DNA of 64,000 bases from Craterostigma plantagineum (lineage: Eukaryota > Streptophyta > Magnoliopsida > Lamiales > Linderniaceae), in contig JAPQWV010000635.1 in NCBI GenBank assembly GCA_027422505.1, positions 62,001-126,000 of the forward strand, written 5' to 3'. Under the pieces are notes generated by a model. It was not told the DNA's origin. It made no database searches and was given only the letters and a program-made list of their open reading frames with translations. This document shows, piece by piece, positions 22,606 through 34,862 of the stretch. How positions within the stretch are numbered: the first letter of the stretch is position 1; each line of letters opens with the position of its first letter. The translations under genes and the position numbers were made by a program.

Positions 22606-23222
22606 TTTAATCATGTTGTCTACATTTGCGTATATGTGAAGAGATGAAGCTGCGGGTCGACTTCATTTGCGTAGTCAATTTCTCAACTACCATAAACAAT
22701 CGAGTCTTGACGGATTTTCGGTGATATCGCTCTAACTATACTTTCTATTGTGTTTTGCTTCATTCTCCCTGGTTTGTATGCATCGAACATCCGTGTGAAT
22801 ATGTCGATTCCTTCTAATAGTCCTCATGATGGTCCAGTCCTATCATAGTTAATTATACTCAGCGGCAGATAGACCCAAGTAATCAGAAACTCAAGTTGTT
22901 AATGTGTTTCGCCCAAAGACGTGAGGGGGTGGTGTTAAAAGAAGACTAAAGCCCATCCCATTCATTGGGGCTCTGCAAATATGTTGGGCTTAAATGGACT
23001 AAGATTGAAGCCCGTCAGTTGGAAGTTTCTAAGGGACTAATCCGTAGAGAGCGGCAGAAGGCAAGGACCAAGATGCAAATTCAGGATTTCAACGTTCATG
23101 AAAAGGAGCATATAACTGTGGAGAGAGAGAGGGTTTCATGAAGAGCTTCTCTCAACTAACAACATCTCCAAGGATCAGAGGGGTTAATCGTCTGGGGTTC
23201 TTCCTTTCTTGGCTGGCCAAAA

Positions 23223-23277
<55 letters not shown>

Positions 23278-23460
23278 TATCTTCTTCGCTGTTTTACTAC
23301 TCTGTAAAATTGTTGATCATCAATAAGGGATTTAATCTTTGCCCGTGGATATAGGATTCATAAAAGGAATCCGAACCACGTAAACTGCTGTGTTCAACAT
23401 TTTTTCGTCTTTCTTGTTAGTTTAATCTTCATCGGTGACGATTGTTTTCAATTTTTAACA

Positions 23461-25452
23461 CACCTCAACTCCTCAAGGAGGAACCATTCTTTTTAACTAA
23501 CCAATCATGTATGTGGAAAGATAAAGTGGAATCTACAAACAATGTATGATCAAAAGATAGATTATATTGCGAAACTTACACCATAAAAATCAACCTCTCT
23601 TGCACAGAAGAACGGTTTAGTATCTCTCTATTTCATAAGCTCATTTTATTTTTCATGATTCAACGTTTACGTTGTGAGTTTGTTGAGTCATTATTAGACT
23701 ATTCGATAAGCTAACTCATGCAACGTAGCATCCATTAATAAAGTAGGTGTCTCCAATAAAATAGATTTAATCAATGATAATCTAGTAGGAATCCACTAGT
23801 ACGTACTTGATACCGTAAGGGCACTGTCGTGAATCTCGTATCAATCAAGTTCCTAAAAGATGATCTCTTTGATCAATCTTAAATTCGCGCTTGAATCGCA
23901 ACAGAAAAGAAAATTGAACAGAGCAATATACGTGGTTCGGCTATTGGTTTTAGCCTACGTCCACGGCCAAGGATCAACTTGTTTATTGATGTTCTCCTCA
24001 GATGATGTTACAGAGCTCACAGCACTCTATCAACCTCGCGTTTACAGCTTTTACTAACTCTCACTCTCTGTGAAGTTATCAGCTCTCAAAGTGTCGAGAA
24101 AACCACAGAAGAAAATATCCCTTAATACTCAGCTGGCGGGATTCATCTCATAAGCGTGACTAACCGTTTTAACGGTATCCGAGTCAGCTTCAATGAATCG
24201 CCCTTCCCATCAGCGTCTTCGTTCGCATTTTCCCTCCTCTGATTTAGTCGACGATTTCAGCCTTTTTACCTCGACGACTCAGGGAACAGAACAGTATATC
24301 AGTTCGAGCCTTTATCTTCTTTGCTTCTATCGCTCTTGAGTTTATGAATCATCTCCTCAGGCACCGCTCATCTTTTTTGTGTATTTAAATTTGAAGAACT
24401 TCCATCATTTTGAATCCACTAACGCTCCCAACCAATAACATTTTGGTAAAAGATTATATAGACGCAATAGATCCATTACATAGGTGATAGGGTTGTCCAC
24501 GAGTTTATTACAATAATTGAGTTGAAAAATAATTAAGAAACAATATCCATATTAGAATACATTTATATTGAAACTTCCACAAGAATAGTGGGTCATCATC
24601 CGTCTCATCGGGATTGATACTTTGCTGATTCTCGAACCTCATTTACATGCCCATATAATGGATGCATTTTATATCATTTCATTTAACTTGTGTTATGCTA
24701 AAAAAATGACTTTTTATATATATAGACACACACACACACATTAAGATGCAAACAATGGAATTCCTTAGACGACTCATGTCCCTTTTTGCTCTATTTACGA
24801 AGTAGTTAGTGCATTTGCTTTTCTTGGCGTCATCCCTTTTCTTAAATTGCATATTGCAACGAAACAAGTCTAAGTTCATTTTCTTGCCTCATCTATCTGT
24901 TCGCATATAGACCGAGCTATATATGTATATATATTATCTCACAACAACAACAAAAATAAACAACGTTGACACTTAACACAAAGTTAACATCTTGCCATAT
25001 GGATGTGGGAGAGCTTCGGACACACACCTATATATATAGAGATTCCGATATATAAAGCAAGGAAATGAAATGGAAACGATGTTACTTAGATGTGATACTC
25101 GCGCCATTGGGATTGGTTATATGCATTGTACATCACTTGTTTTTATGGCATAAGGTAAGAACACAAACGCTCACTACTATCATTGGAAGTAATTCTCGTG
25201 GCCGGAGATTATGGGTATCTTTAATTATGAAGGTAATAATGTTCACTTCGCATTCCTTCTTTACGATCACTAACGAATTTAAATGAATTAATTGGTTCCC
25301 ATAAACAGTTTGTTTATATTTTAACGGCATATATGTAAAGGAACTGGTAACATATTTATTATTGATATATATATGGCCATGCATTTATAGGCTTGGGTTG
25401 GTGAACAACATTAGCGAGTATTGAAAGACCACTCTTCGTCTTAGTTTTATTT
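23461..25452. other. Non-coding block, right-arm copy
   Basis: Reverse complement of 4704-6697 with very few differences, such as one base near 25168. It contains the same LTR-U5-like remnant (about 23890-23990) and CA run (24726-24740). No gene recognised. Confidence 0.6.
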
Positions 25453-25467
25453 TATCATATCTCATTT
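25453..25467. repeat. Target-site duplication of LINE-A, 3' side
   Basis: TATCATATCTCATTT next to the T-rich end of the reversed LINE-A; identical to 31236-31250. Confidence 0.9.
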
Positions 25468-25559
25468 TATTTTTTTTGGGAAGTTCCCTTAAATTAATAA
25501 TAGTAAGAAAAGTGTACAAGTGCAAAAGCACACAAATAATGAAATACAAATCATCAAAC

Positions 25560-28500
25560 TATACGCCAAAGTCTACGTAAAGCCATAAGCTGAAGGACGT
25601 ATCATGGAGGTAATGTCGAAAGGCGCAGGCAAGCAAGCCGTACCACCTCGTCAACAATTCACTCAGGTGTGTGGAAATGGTTCTCCCGCCATCGCCTATT
25701 ACGTTCCAACCAAATGTGGTAAACAAGAGATGCAAGTAGGTGCCGCGACATCAAGTTAGCGAGGTGAGTACCACGCCAACGCCTAGAAGCTCAAGACATG
25801 CCACAGTGCTATTCACGAAACGGTCAGCTCCAACGAGTCTTTCGTCGAAGGAGATGGAAACTGCATTTCGAAAAACTGCAGTCAAAGAAAAGATGGTTTG
25901 CAGATTCGACAATCCCCAAATCACAAAGGCTAGAAGAAGATCCCGCACGATCGGCCACCCATAACTTATCTCTAGTAGAGAGTCGACCATGAATGGCAAG
26001 CCATAGTAATGGCGAGGAACGTGCATAGCACCACCAAAAGGTAAGCCCAAGTAACACGATCAAGGTGAGGTCGTAAAGCATCCCTTGCCGATGCCGTAGT
26101 AAAAAGGACGCTATCTGAGCCGGTCCAGATGATGGTCACATGAGTGAGGATTAGTAGGTGGTAGAAATAGCCCAAAATCAAGGAACTCCACCCTTGTCTG
26201 GGACGGCCAGTTCCATCCATCAAGAGAGATGATCGCATCAAGCTTCGTATTCGTTGGAAGGCCTAAGCAATAGGGCCGAGGGGGTATCGGTCAATAAGTG
26301 GGGTAACCATCATCCAAGGATCAAGCCAGAGCCAAATGAACCTTCCATCTCCAATCTTGAACCGAATAAGAGAGCGCATCAAAGGCCGGAGTTTCAAGAG
26401 TTTGCGCCAGCTCCAAGATGTAGTGGCCGAGGTACGAACCATCCAGAGAGATTTATGCCGAAGCCGTGTGTCGTAAAGCCATTGTGTCCAAATAGACGAC
26501 TGATCACGCTTTAAAACGCACCACAATTGTTTGAGCATCAAGGCCCTATTGTCCGTCTCAATCGAGCGAAACAAACCACCGCAGACACCAACACCCGCCC
26601 AAGCAGCCACATCCGGCATTGCTGCAGAGGAGTCCCATAAGTAGCGCCGCATCTTAGCCTCAAGCTCCTTGATAACACCCTTCGGAAGGAAGAACGCCCC
26701 CCCAGTAGACGTGGATCGCGGACAAGATCGAGCGAATAAGTTGGAGACGACCAGCGTAGGACAGGGAACGGTTCAGCCAAGAGCCCAAACATGTATCAAA
26801 CGCCGTCAAAAGCGACTGGCAATCTTGCAAGGTAAGTCGCGACGTGAGTAGTGGCAACCCAAGATAGCGCACTGGTAAATGTCCAAGGTCAAATCCCCTC
26901 ATGGACTTGAAAAGCGAAGCAAGAGGATCAGTACGCTTCGACAGAAACATCTCGCTCTTAGATGAGTTGGCATGTAGCCCCGACAAGTGACCAACCATAC
27001 AAGAGCATCACTTAGAACGGTGACTGAAGTCGTGTCGGCATGACAGAATAGGAGAATATCATCACTAAGGCAAGAAGGCCCAACAAGGACACCTCGCAGC
27101 GCCAGTGGTACTTGAATCCCGCAGAGGCAGAGATATAGGCCTGAAGAATACCGTGGAGAACCTCCATAACGATCGTAAAAAGGTAGGGGGCGACGGGGTC
27201 ACCTTGCCGTAATCCACGCTTTCCCGCAAAGAACCCCTCCATGCACCCGTTCAGGTTGAGAGAGAAAAAGGTGGATGTAAGGCAACATCAAATCCAATGG
27301 ATGAAAATGTGGTGGAAATTCATAGTGTCCAGTGCTGCAAGTATGAAAGACCATGCAACTTTGTCGTATGCCTTAGCGAGGTCAAATTTGAACAGAGCCC
27401 GAGGGGGTAGATGCATATGTCTATATCCATGGCAGCTCCTGAGCGAGCATAATACTATCAGTAATCCTCCATCCAGGGATAAACGCCATTTGGGAAGAAA
27501 GAACCAGCGATGGAAGATGGCTTTTGAGTCGATTAGCAAGAACCTTAGAAATCACCTTATAAATGACGTTACAACAGGAGATGGGCCGAAAATCCGAGGG
27601 CCGGCGAGGGGTCTCATTCTTCGGAATGAGTGTAATAAGTGTACAATTCAGCTCCTTAAGAATAATCCCCGACTGAAAAAACTCCTTAACAGCCGCCATA
27701 AGATCGTTCCCAAGAATAGGCAAAGCCCTCTTGAAGAATGCAGCCGTGAAACCATCCGGTCCAGGCGCCTTCTCGTCACCCATAAAAAATAGGGCAGCCT
27801 TGATTTCCTCATCCTCAATAGGGTTGACCATCGATAAAGAATCCGTTGTAGTCAGTGTCCGCGAAATAAAGTCACGAAGGCAAGTGCTAGTAACAGGAGC
27901 CGATGTAGTCGAGGTACCCAAAAGATCAGTGTAAAAGCACAGTAGCTCCTCTTTAACCACGCCAGGGTCATCAATTGGCACACCATTCGCATCGTCTAGT
28001 GAAACAATGTGGTTACGCTCCCGGCGCATAGCGACCCGTTTGAAGAAGTAAGATCTGCATTGGTCGCTGTCCTTAAGCCAAGAAAGTTTCGCTCGCTGAG
28101 ATAAATAGGATTGCTCAATCAAAATTGCCTGTACAAGGAGAGTTTGACAGACCCCTTCCAGAACCGTGAATCGTCCGTCATCGGGGAAATCATGCATGAA
28201 CCGCTGGCTCACATCGAGGAAGTGTCTAGCATCCATCACATTCTGGTGAAGGTCCCCCTTAGCCCACCGTAATTCCTTAAGTGGCTGCTTCAATAATTTG
28301 AGACGCTTAACAAATCGGTACATAGGCCGGCCGACCAATCGCCTACTCCAAGCATCGCTGACAAGGGAAAGGAACTTAGGATCCTTGGCAAGGAAGTTAT
28401 CGAACCGAAATGGTGCCCCCCGTGATTGAGTAGAACTGCCTTCTAGCAAGACTATAGGCGAGTGGTCTGAAGTGGATTGAGGGTCGCAGTGGTAGCACAA

Positions 28501-29165
28501 GTCATCATAGGTAGCAAGCCAGGTCGGATTAACAAGCATGCGATCTAACCGTCGCCAAATCGAAGCGTCCCCTTGTTAGCGATTATGACAAGTGTAAAGC
28601 AGCCCCATCATCGGTAGAGGTCGGAGATCAGCTGCAGTTATACATGTGTTAAGTTCGGCAAAATCAGCCGCGTGGATAGTGCCGCCCCGGGCTTCATTAG
28701 GTAAGAATGGCGTTAAATCTCCCAAGACCAGCCATGCTTCCGTAGCCCAATGTTGAGAGATATGAATAAGGTCGTCCCATAAAGGAAACCGTTCCTTACG
28801 CCGATTACGCCCATAAGAAAGGTAACAAGGAAAAGTCGGTGGTCAACCAAAGAAGTCACCCTACAATGAACGACTTGAGTGTGGAAGGATTCGATGGTAA
28901 CATCTACGCAGGATGCATCCCATCCCACCCAAAGGCGCATCACAGGTCCAGTATCATAATCATAGAACCAAGTCCACTGTGGTCGAATAAATGTAGAAAC
29001 CGAATGAGCATTACATTGAGGGACTCTCGTCTCAAGTAGTCCAATAAGATTGAGGCCATGACGTGTGATAAGGTCCACGACGGCCCCTCCGTGGTCTCGC
29101 CGATTGAGACCACGCACATTCCATGCCCTATTGAGATCATAAAAGCACCGTGTCACCGGGTACAA
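25560..29165 (-). pseudogene. LINE-A ORF2 remnant, right-arm copy
   Basis: Endonuclease at 29165-28713 (WNVRGLN, LLETRV), then a longer open frame 28539-27421 of 372 codons that includes the endonuclease end (TSDHSPIV near 28470) and the first half of the reverse transcriptase (APGPDGF; LIPKNETPRRPSDFRPIS). Motif A (FDLAKAYD) is at about 27385, GLRQGDP near 27210, and the SDD-containing segment near 27065 is out of frame. The zf-RVT-like end lies at 26081-25824. A roughly 60 bp tract at 26573-26635 differs strongly from the left arm. Broken by several frameshifts. Confidence 0.85.
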
Positions 29166-30776
29166 TGCTTAGGCCTAGAAGGGATCTCACCATCTTCAGA
29201 GATGAGACATAAGGCAGCAAAAGAGTTGGACGTCTCACCATGGGGTTGCGGCGATGGGCGTCGTGCAGCGCGCGAAGGTGAGGTCTGGCGGCCAAGCCGT
29301 CGTGGAGAGACATTTTTGGCAGGCCCCATGGTTGCCAAATGATTTGCATTGTCAGGAGCAGGCGCAGCTGGACCTTTACCCTTGCGGACCTGGAGCCATT
29401 TCTGACGTTGACTAGCATTTGGTCGCGGTTTGTTTGGCGCAGGCATCGCGTTGGCGGCGGGCGGGGGCGAGATGGGCAAGACGATGCTCTATGTAGTATA
29501 GAGCCACAATCCGTACAACTAGGCGGGCGCCATTCATATTCCACGTCAACACGAACAGCTCCAAGATCCTCTCTAGTAGGGGATGGTAAGTGAATCATAC
29601 AATGATCCAAATATGGGTCATCCAAGGCCTTAATGATGCATACCCTTGCATAATCGATTCGTTCCCCTTTCAAGGTAATAGCATCGGCGTTTAATGGCTT
29701 TCCAATCCCACTAGCCATCAAACCCAAACCTTCGTTCGTCCAGTACTCGCTAGGTAAATGGCGAAACTTAACCCATGTTGGAACCTCCAGATGTTCCCGT
29801 TTTGCGAAGCTCATTCCCGGTTTCCATTCCCCCAAAAATAAAGGCTGTCCTTGAACCATGTGCCCCTTCCAAGGCCGTCATCATTACCTCGAACCGAAAT
29901 TTAAAAAAACAGTTGCTAGTCGCACGGATCTCCACGAGAGCAGCCCAAATAGAGCGGAAATGCTTCTTAACTGTCGGGTAAAAAGGTTTTCCGCCCCAAG
30001 AAATAACCAACCAATGTATATTGCCACCTAGCAATCCCTTTTTGCGCTGTTTCCCAAGATGGACGAATTTGAGGGATTCCATCAACGAGCACCGGTGGTG
30101 TAAAGGGGAGGCGCGATCGCAGCAATGACCGCCGGGGTGAACGACCATGAACAATTTCAGTAAACGACGCTATAACAGCTGGTGGGCATGGTAGGTCTGC
30201 CGATGGTGCCATCCCTGATGAAGCTATTACTGAATCTGGCGCCGTGGAAACCCTAGACGTGAGATTTGACGAGTAAGGCATGGCCTCCGTCAGAGGACTT
30301 TTCGACGAGACACCCACCGGAATCAGAGGGTCTGGTGTAGGCGCTATCCCTAGAGGCGAGATCATGATCGGCTCCAACGTCGCCGCCGCCACCCCAATTG
30401 GTCGAGGTTGATCAATCGATGGATAAGCTGTGAAAGGCGAATCGGTGGCGATTAACGTGGGACTCGATTGCGTAGATATAGCAGATCATCGTGGCGGTGG
30501 AGGAGTATCAGGTCTGTGGCGAATACACGCCATCGTGGCCCGTTGAGACCCTAAGTTGTTGGAAGTCGCAACCCCTTTGTCGATATTATGAGGATCCAGT
30601 TCAGATAATCGATCACGTAGGTCATTAAATCGGCCCAGATCGAAAGCTTCGTGGAATGCCGGATAATCACGGCCAAGATGATGGAGATCCGGCGGATAAG
30701 TTTGGGCGTTCGGACCGTCCGTGGAAGATGACGACCCCCACATCATGGAGCCACAAAGAAGTGAAGATGATGCCAT
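29137..30776 (-). pseudogene. LINE-A ORF1 remnant, right-arm copy
   Basis: Begins at 30776 with MASSSLLCGSMMWG, an acidic, polar N-terminus that stops at 30483. DUF4283-like sequence follows in other frames (30392-29967 and 30154-29768), then the CCHC region (29859-29137) with CTDCGSILHRASSC near 29520. At least three frame interruptions. Overlaps the mirror image of 104-1344; the 30776-30486 part is present only here because the left arm is cut by the window edge. Confidence 0.8.
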
Positions 30777-31235
30777 AGCACCACCGTCCGTCGCCCCGAA
30801 AAACCTAGAAAGTGAAGAGGAAAATCGCCTACAGAGAGAGAGCTACTAGTGGGATTGCCTAGCTGAGGAATTTTGTCGAACAGTTTGTGTGCGTGCCAAT
30901 GGTTGTATTTGGAGTTTTTGAGGTAGATGGTTGCTGAGGTGTTCTGCCGTTGCCAGAGATGATACAACAACAGAGGGTGGTGGTTGTTGAGGAGGAAGGG
31001 GAGAGCGAACTGTGGAGGGAGGTGGTAGTTGAACTGTATTATGTGGTGGGGTGGAAAAGCTGCTGGTTGGTGAGTGGTGTGGACGGTGGTGGCTGCTACG
31101 AAGTGGTGGCAGGTGGTGGTGAGGTAGTGTTAACAGCACATCACAAGTGAACCGATGAGAAACCCTCCACCTGGCGTCTGATCCCGGCGATGGAGCACGG
31201 TTGGATTGAGGCGATGGACGATGGAGGCTTCTATA

Positions 31236-31250
31236 TCATATCTCATTTCT
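31236..31250. repeat. Target-site duplication of LINE-A, 5' side
   Basis: TATCATATCTCATTT, identical to 25453-25467. It shows that sequence from 31251 on is the original flank of the LINE-A insertion. Confidence 0.9.
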
Positions 31251-31800
31251 ACTTCTGATTTTTTATTCTTATCTAATCGTAGACTGGTGAATTTTGTTTT
31301 AGCGGTGACCGTGAGGATTTGAACTTATAACCTCTTGGATTAAGCTGTGATACCATCTTAAATGTCATGACTACTTCTCCTAAAGCTTAAGCTTTTGTTG
31401 AGTGCATGACATTCATAATTTACAGATTTTATTTCCTTACGATACATTACTTTTTCTTTTTGTAGGATCATACATGGTCTATACTCTTTAAAATTGCTCA
31501 AAGAGGACAACTTAGCGGTCGACAATCCCTTTAAGTTTACTTTACATAAATTCCGTTTTTCTTCAAGGACAACGAGAGAAAGAACATCTTAGCGGTCCAA
31601 ACCCTACGAAACACAATCATGGGTTCGACTCTAATGGCGACAACATCGATCCCTCCCTCCTATGCACTGGCCTAGCAGCTGTAATAAGCGCACTTACACC
31701 ATTAGAAAACCCTTAAACGACGTCGTTTATGGAGCCCAAGGAGAGCTCATGGTTGCCCTAAATACGTCTTGATACTCCTCATATTCCTCTTCTCTTTCAT
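31251..31800. other. Flanking non-coding DNA
   Basis: No gene recognised. Around 31300-31380 the minus strand contains GATGGTATCACAGC followed by GGTTATAAGTTCAAATCC, which resembles a primer site or a tRNA B-box and may be an old retroelement remnant. Too short to classify. Confidence 0.4.
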
Positions 31801-32142
31801 ATGCCACTCCTTGTCCATACGCTAAACCAAGTTAACTTCCTCATCAATTGTCCAAGATCAGACAGCATTATTATCGACGATGGTAATAGCAGTGATGATG
31901 GGAAGATGATGATCTGTTTGTTTTCGAGCGATGATGAGTATGTTTCGGAGCTTTTGGAGAGCGGGTTTACATTGAACTAGGCTGTTTACTACGCTGCTCT
32001 TCCAATGCTTTTGTGGATATTTGGGCCCGTTTTGGTATTCTTGTGTGAGGTGGCTTTGGTGCCTTTGATGTATAGCTTGGATTTCGTGTTTGGTAGTTGC
32101 ACGGACAAGAATGTGATGGAGAAGATGAATAGTAGGAGTTGA
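31801..32142 (+). pseudogene. Possible small membrane-protein gene with an in-frame stop
   Basis: From ATG at 31801 one reading frame runs to TGA at 32140-32142, interrupted only by TAG at 31978-31980 (codon 60). The first half is polar and acidic (SDSIIIDDGNSSDDG, DDEYVSELLESG). The second half has a hydrophobic stretch (LPMLLWIFGPVLVFLCEVAL, about 32003-32062) that could be one membrane segment. The frame staying open on both sides of the stop suggests a former gene of 113 codons, or a coincidence. I do not recognise the family and assign no function. Confidence 0.35.
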
Positions 32143-33716
32143 TGGTTTGTAATAGCATTAATGAAGGAGCGTGTCATGCTTGATTATTAATACTAATAAT
32201 GTCATGCTAGGGTTTTTTATGGGACTCGAATAAGTTTGTAGCTATAGATTTGGGTAATTATCAAATATGTTGTATTTGATTTTATAACTAGGGTCACTGT
32301 TGTATATCGTGTTCAATATTGAGTCAATATATTTGATTTTTGTAAAAATAAAGCTGTATTCTTCGCTTCGCTACCTACTTGGAAAACAATCTTACTCCCT
32401 TAAAATTTCGACACGTCGTTGAAAGTTTGGATTTTCAATGTCGTATTAGAAAATGTAAAGAGTTGAATTTGTTAGTACCAAAAAATAGCAAGTTAAAAAA
32501 CAATTATTATCATGTTCATGTTTATAGATATCATATGATCAACCATTAGATGTGTCCCTTGGGACTAAATAAAGCAACGTACACTTCTTTGGTGAAAATT
32601 GCTAAAACCCTAACTTCTCTTTACCTTTCTTTGCCTTCTCTCTAGCGCAGTTGGTCTTAAAAAAATCCCGGGGAAGGCCTTTTTCTTTCATGTTTGTGTT
32701 GTATCTTTTTTTCCTTTATATTATATGTTCTCTTCCCAGCTTTCATGGAGGATGAGGAGGCATCCTTGTCTCCCTTCTGCTTTAGTGGCCGTGGCTTTAT
32801 GTGTTTCTAGGGTTTGTTTCGTTGGGAATTTGAGTCTTCTCATGTACGAATATATTGTCCTTTGAAACGGACAAGAAAAAGTGAGAATTGAAAAACAACA
32901 AAATCTCCTCACTCCAACTGAACCCTAAAACTAATATCAAAATGGTACTTTCCCTCTCCTTAACTAAAAGCATATCAGCGTTTGAACAATAAAATGAGTT
33001 TTATATTTAATAATTGGATTTAAAGTGCTTTATTTGTTCTAATAATTAAAGCATCTTATCAAAATAAAAAAGAAATGATAATACTTATAAAGTAATTGGC
33101 TATTATTTTTAATTATAAAACTTATTTGCAATATTTTTTATTTATTATAAATGCAATATAGTATTTTTATATTATTTTTAATTTACTTTTTGTTTTCTCT
33201 TTATTTTTTAGTTTATTTTAATTTGTAGTTACCAATCACAAGCTGAACACGTGTTTCCGTCCGAAATTAATAACATCGAGACTAAGCTGGTTCGCGTGAA
33301 ACATTGGGGACTAAATAGGTCCATGTGTTACGCAATGGAGACTATTTTGGGTTTTCTCCTAAATATGAACAGTACCGAAAAGTTGTAAAAGTCGGGTAGA
33401 AGTGTGTATTTCGAAATAGTCATTTCAGTTTGAGAATGAGTTTAACGGTTGCAGAAAAAATTAATGAAATTTGAGTGAGAATTAGTTTCACTTAGAGGTT
33501 GAGTTTGTCACGTTGGAGATGCAGTCATTAGTCACTTATGGAGTTGTGTTGCAGTAGGGTATTTATTTTTCTTGTTCAGACTCTGTATTTTGTGTTCTTT
33601 TTTCTTTGTTTTTTTGTTCTTAGATTTGATTTTGTTGTATATTTGCTCAAAGGCGACCCTTTGTCTACTTCGGATTATCAATTACCGGATTGACATGTGT
33701 AGGTTGTTTAGAATAT
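32143..33716. other. AT-rich intergenic DNA
   Basis: No convincing coding region. AAACCCTAA-like and pyrimidine-rich sequence near 32605-32645 resembles plant 5' leader sequence, but no ORF follows. 33000-33230 is very AT-rich. The minus ORF at 32912-32721 has no recognisable motif. Confidence 0.5.
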
Positions 33717-34862
33717 GTATCTGATATGGGTCTATCCCAATCAACGAGATTTATATGTGTGGGGTTATATAGCCGGAGAATCGATAAGGTTACGTGCGTA
33801 AGGTGCTTATTTGTAAAGGAATTGAAAGGGACGTGCTTGGGACTTGTTGGGGACGTATTTGGGGTACTAGGACGTGATGGGGACCTGTTGGGGGCATATT
33901 TGGTACGTCAGCGACCTGTTTGGACGTGTTTGGAACGTGGGGGACCTGTTTGAATGTGTTTGGGATATTGGGGACGTGCTGAGGACGTAAATGAAATAAC
34001 ACAAGGATTACGTGGTTCGGATCTTTGCAGATCCTACGTCCACGGGCGCTCTAAAACCTCTTTTCACTATACTTTAATGATTTACACACTCAAACTGCCT
34101 ATTCGTCACGTATTTTCTCAAGAACAGAAGGGATAATGAGAAAGGTGTTTCCATAGTGAGGGAGAGAGATTTCTTAAGTGTTTCATGTGTTAAAACGTGA
34201 GTGAATGGTGAAAATGACGAAGTCCCCTTTTTATAGGGGGCTCTTGGACATTGCCTGAAGGTACGTTCCTAGCTCTTGGATATTGCCTGAAGGTAGGTCC
34301 CTGGAATCCTGGAGATAGGACGCATTCCATCACATCGGGGAGCTGCAAGCAGTCTGCGTTACGTCCCCTAATTCCTGGTGATAGGGCCTTTTGTGTATAG
34401 TGTAGGCTGTCTGTCAGCTTTGTACAGTCTGCAGTCCTTTCAGTGAACAGTGGTCGGCTGATAGCTTTTTGCAATGGAGCTGCCCTCTCTCAATCGGCCA
34501 CGTGGCATCTTCATTGGATACTCTTTTTACAACATCTTTGCACTGTTGGCGTATCGGGGAAGCTTTGTTCGTCCTGAGGAGCTGCCAGGCAGTTCCTCAG
34601 GTCCTGAGCACCTGTTGTTAGTTTCCTAAAATCTGTCGGAGGTCCCCAGAGCCCTTGTTTCCTATTGTTAGCTCCCTAAAAAATGTCGGAGGTCCCCAGA
34701 AGGCTTCGAAGGTCCCTAAAAGGCCTTTTTATCTCCCTATTTCCCCAAAAGTTTAATTTCTATCCAAAAGTTTAATTTCTATCAAGTCGTTCTAATTATC
34801 ACTTTAATCTAGATTATTTCCTTAATTTCGTTATTTTGCCTGCCTAATTTATGTCCGTATCA

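Larger units (their letters stand above)
19382..23460 (+). mobile_element. Non-autonomous LTR retrotransposon, right-arm copy
   Basis: 5' LTR 19382-19881 (500 bp) and 3' LTR 22933-23460 (528 bp), each TGTTAAAAG...TTTTTAACA. The primer-binding site TGGTATCAGAG at 19882-19892 is complementary to initiator-Met tRNA. A purine tract (GTGAGGGGGTGG, 22921-22932) precedes the 3' LTR. The 3.05 kb interior has no gag, protease, RT or integrase; it holds a nested LTR-like unit and a hairpin array. The two LTRs differ from each other much more than the two inverted-repeat arms do, so the insertion is older than the inversion-duplication. Confidence 0.9.
18054..30495. repeat. Right arm of the large inverted repeat
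   Basis: Reverse-complement copy of 1-12107. It starts abruptly inside LINE-B, sharing TTGGCTGATCCCC with the other arm, directly next to intron sequence of the RlmH-like gene. It ends by definition at 30495 only because the left arm leaves the window. It contains the LINE-B 3' end (+), the LTR element (+), non-coding DNA and a complete LINE-A (-). Compared with the left arm it keeps the 342 bp missing there, but has its own clustered substitutions around 26573-26635. Confidence 0.95.
25468..31235 (-). mobile_element. LINE-A, complete right-arm copy
   Basis: A full 5.8 kb LINE on the minus strand, bounded by a perfect 15 bp target duplication (25453-25467 and 31236-31250). It has a 5' UTR of about 460 bp (31235-30777), ORF1 remnants (30776-29137), ORF2 remnants (29165-about 25560) and a poly(A) tail (T-rich at 25468-25477). 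This copy still has the 342 bp that the left copy lost. Its promoter end faces the centre of the inverted repeat. Confidence 0.93.

Noticed and set aside
1..30495. Palindrome as a simple missed-adapter or fold-back read artefact
   Set aside because: Such artefacts give immediate, perfect fold-backs. Here a 5.9 kb unique spacer, a 342 bp indel and clustered substitutions separate the arms. A haplotype mis-join remains possible and is named in the finding.
30846..31150. Proline/histidine-rich protein genes on both strands
   Set aside because: The region is the GGTGGT-rich 5' UTR of LINE-A, defined by the target duplication; both-strand ORFs follow from low complexity.
31300..31380. tRNA gene or SINE
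   Set aside because: There is a B-box-like GGTTATAAGTTCAAATCC on the minus strand, but no cloverleaf and no SINE boundaries; more likely retroelement primer-site remnant.
34190..34474. Protein ORF in the LTR at 33722-34862
   Set aside because: Lies entirely in an LTR, no domain, not kept in the second LTR.
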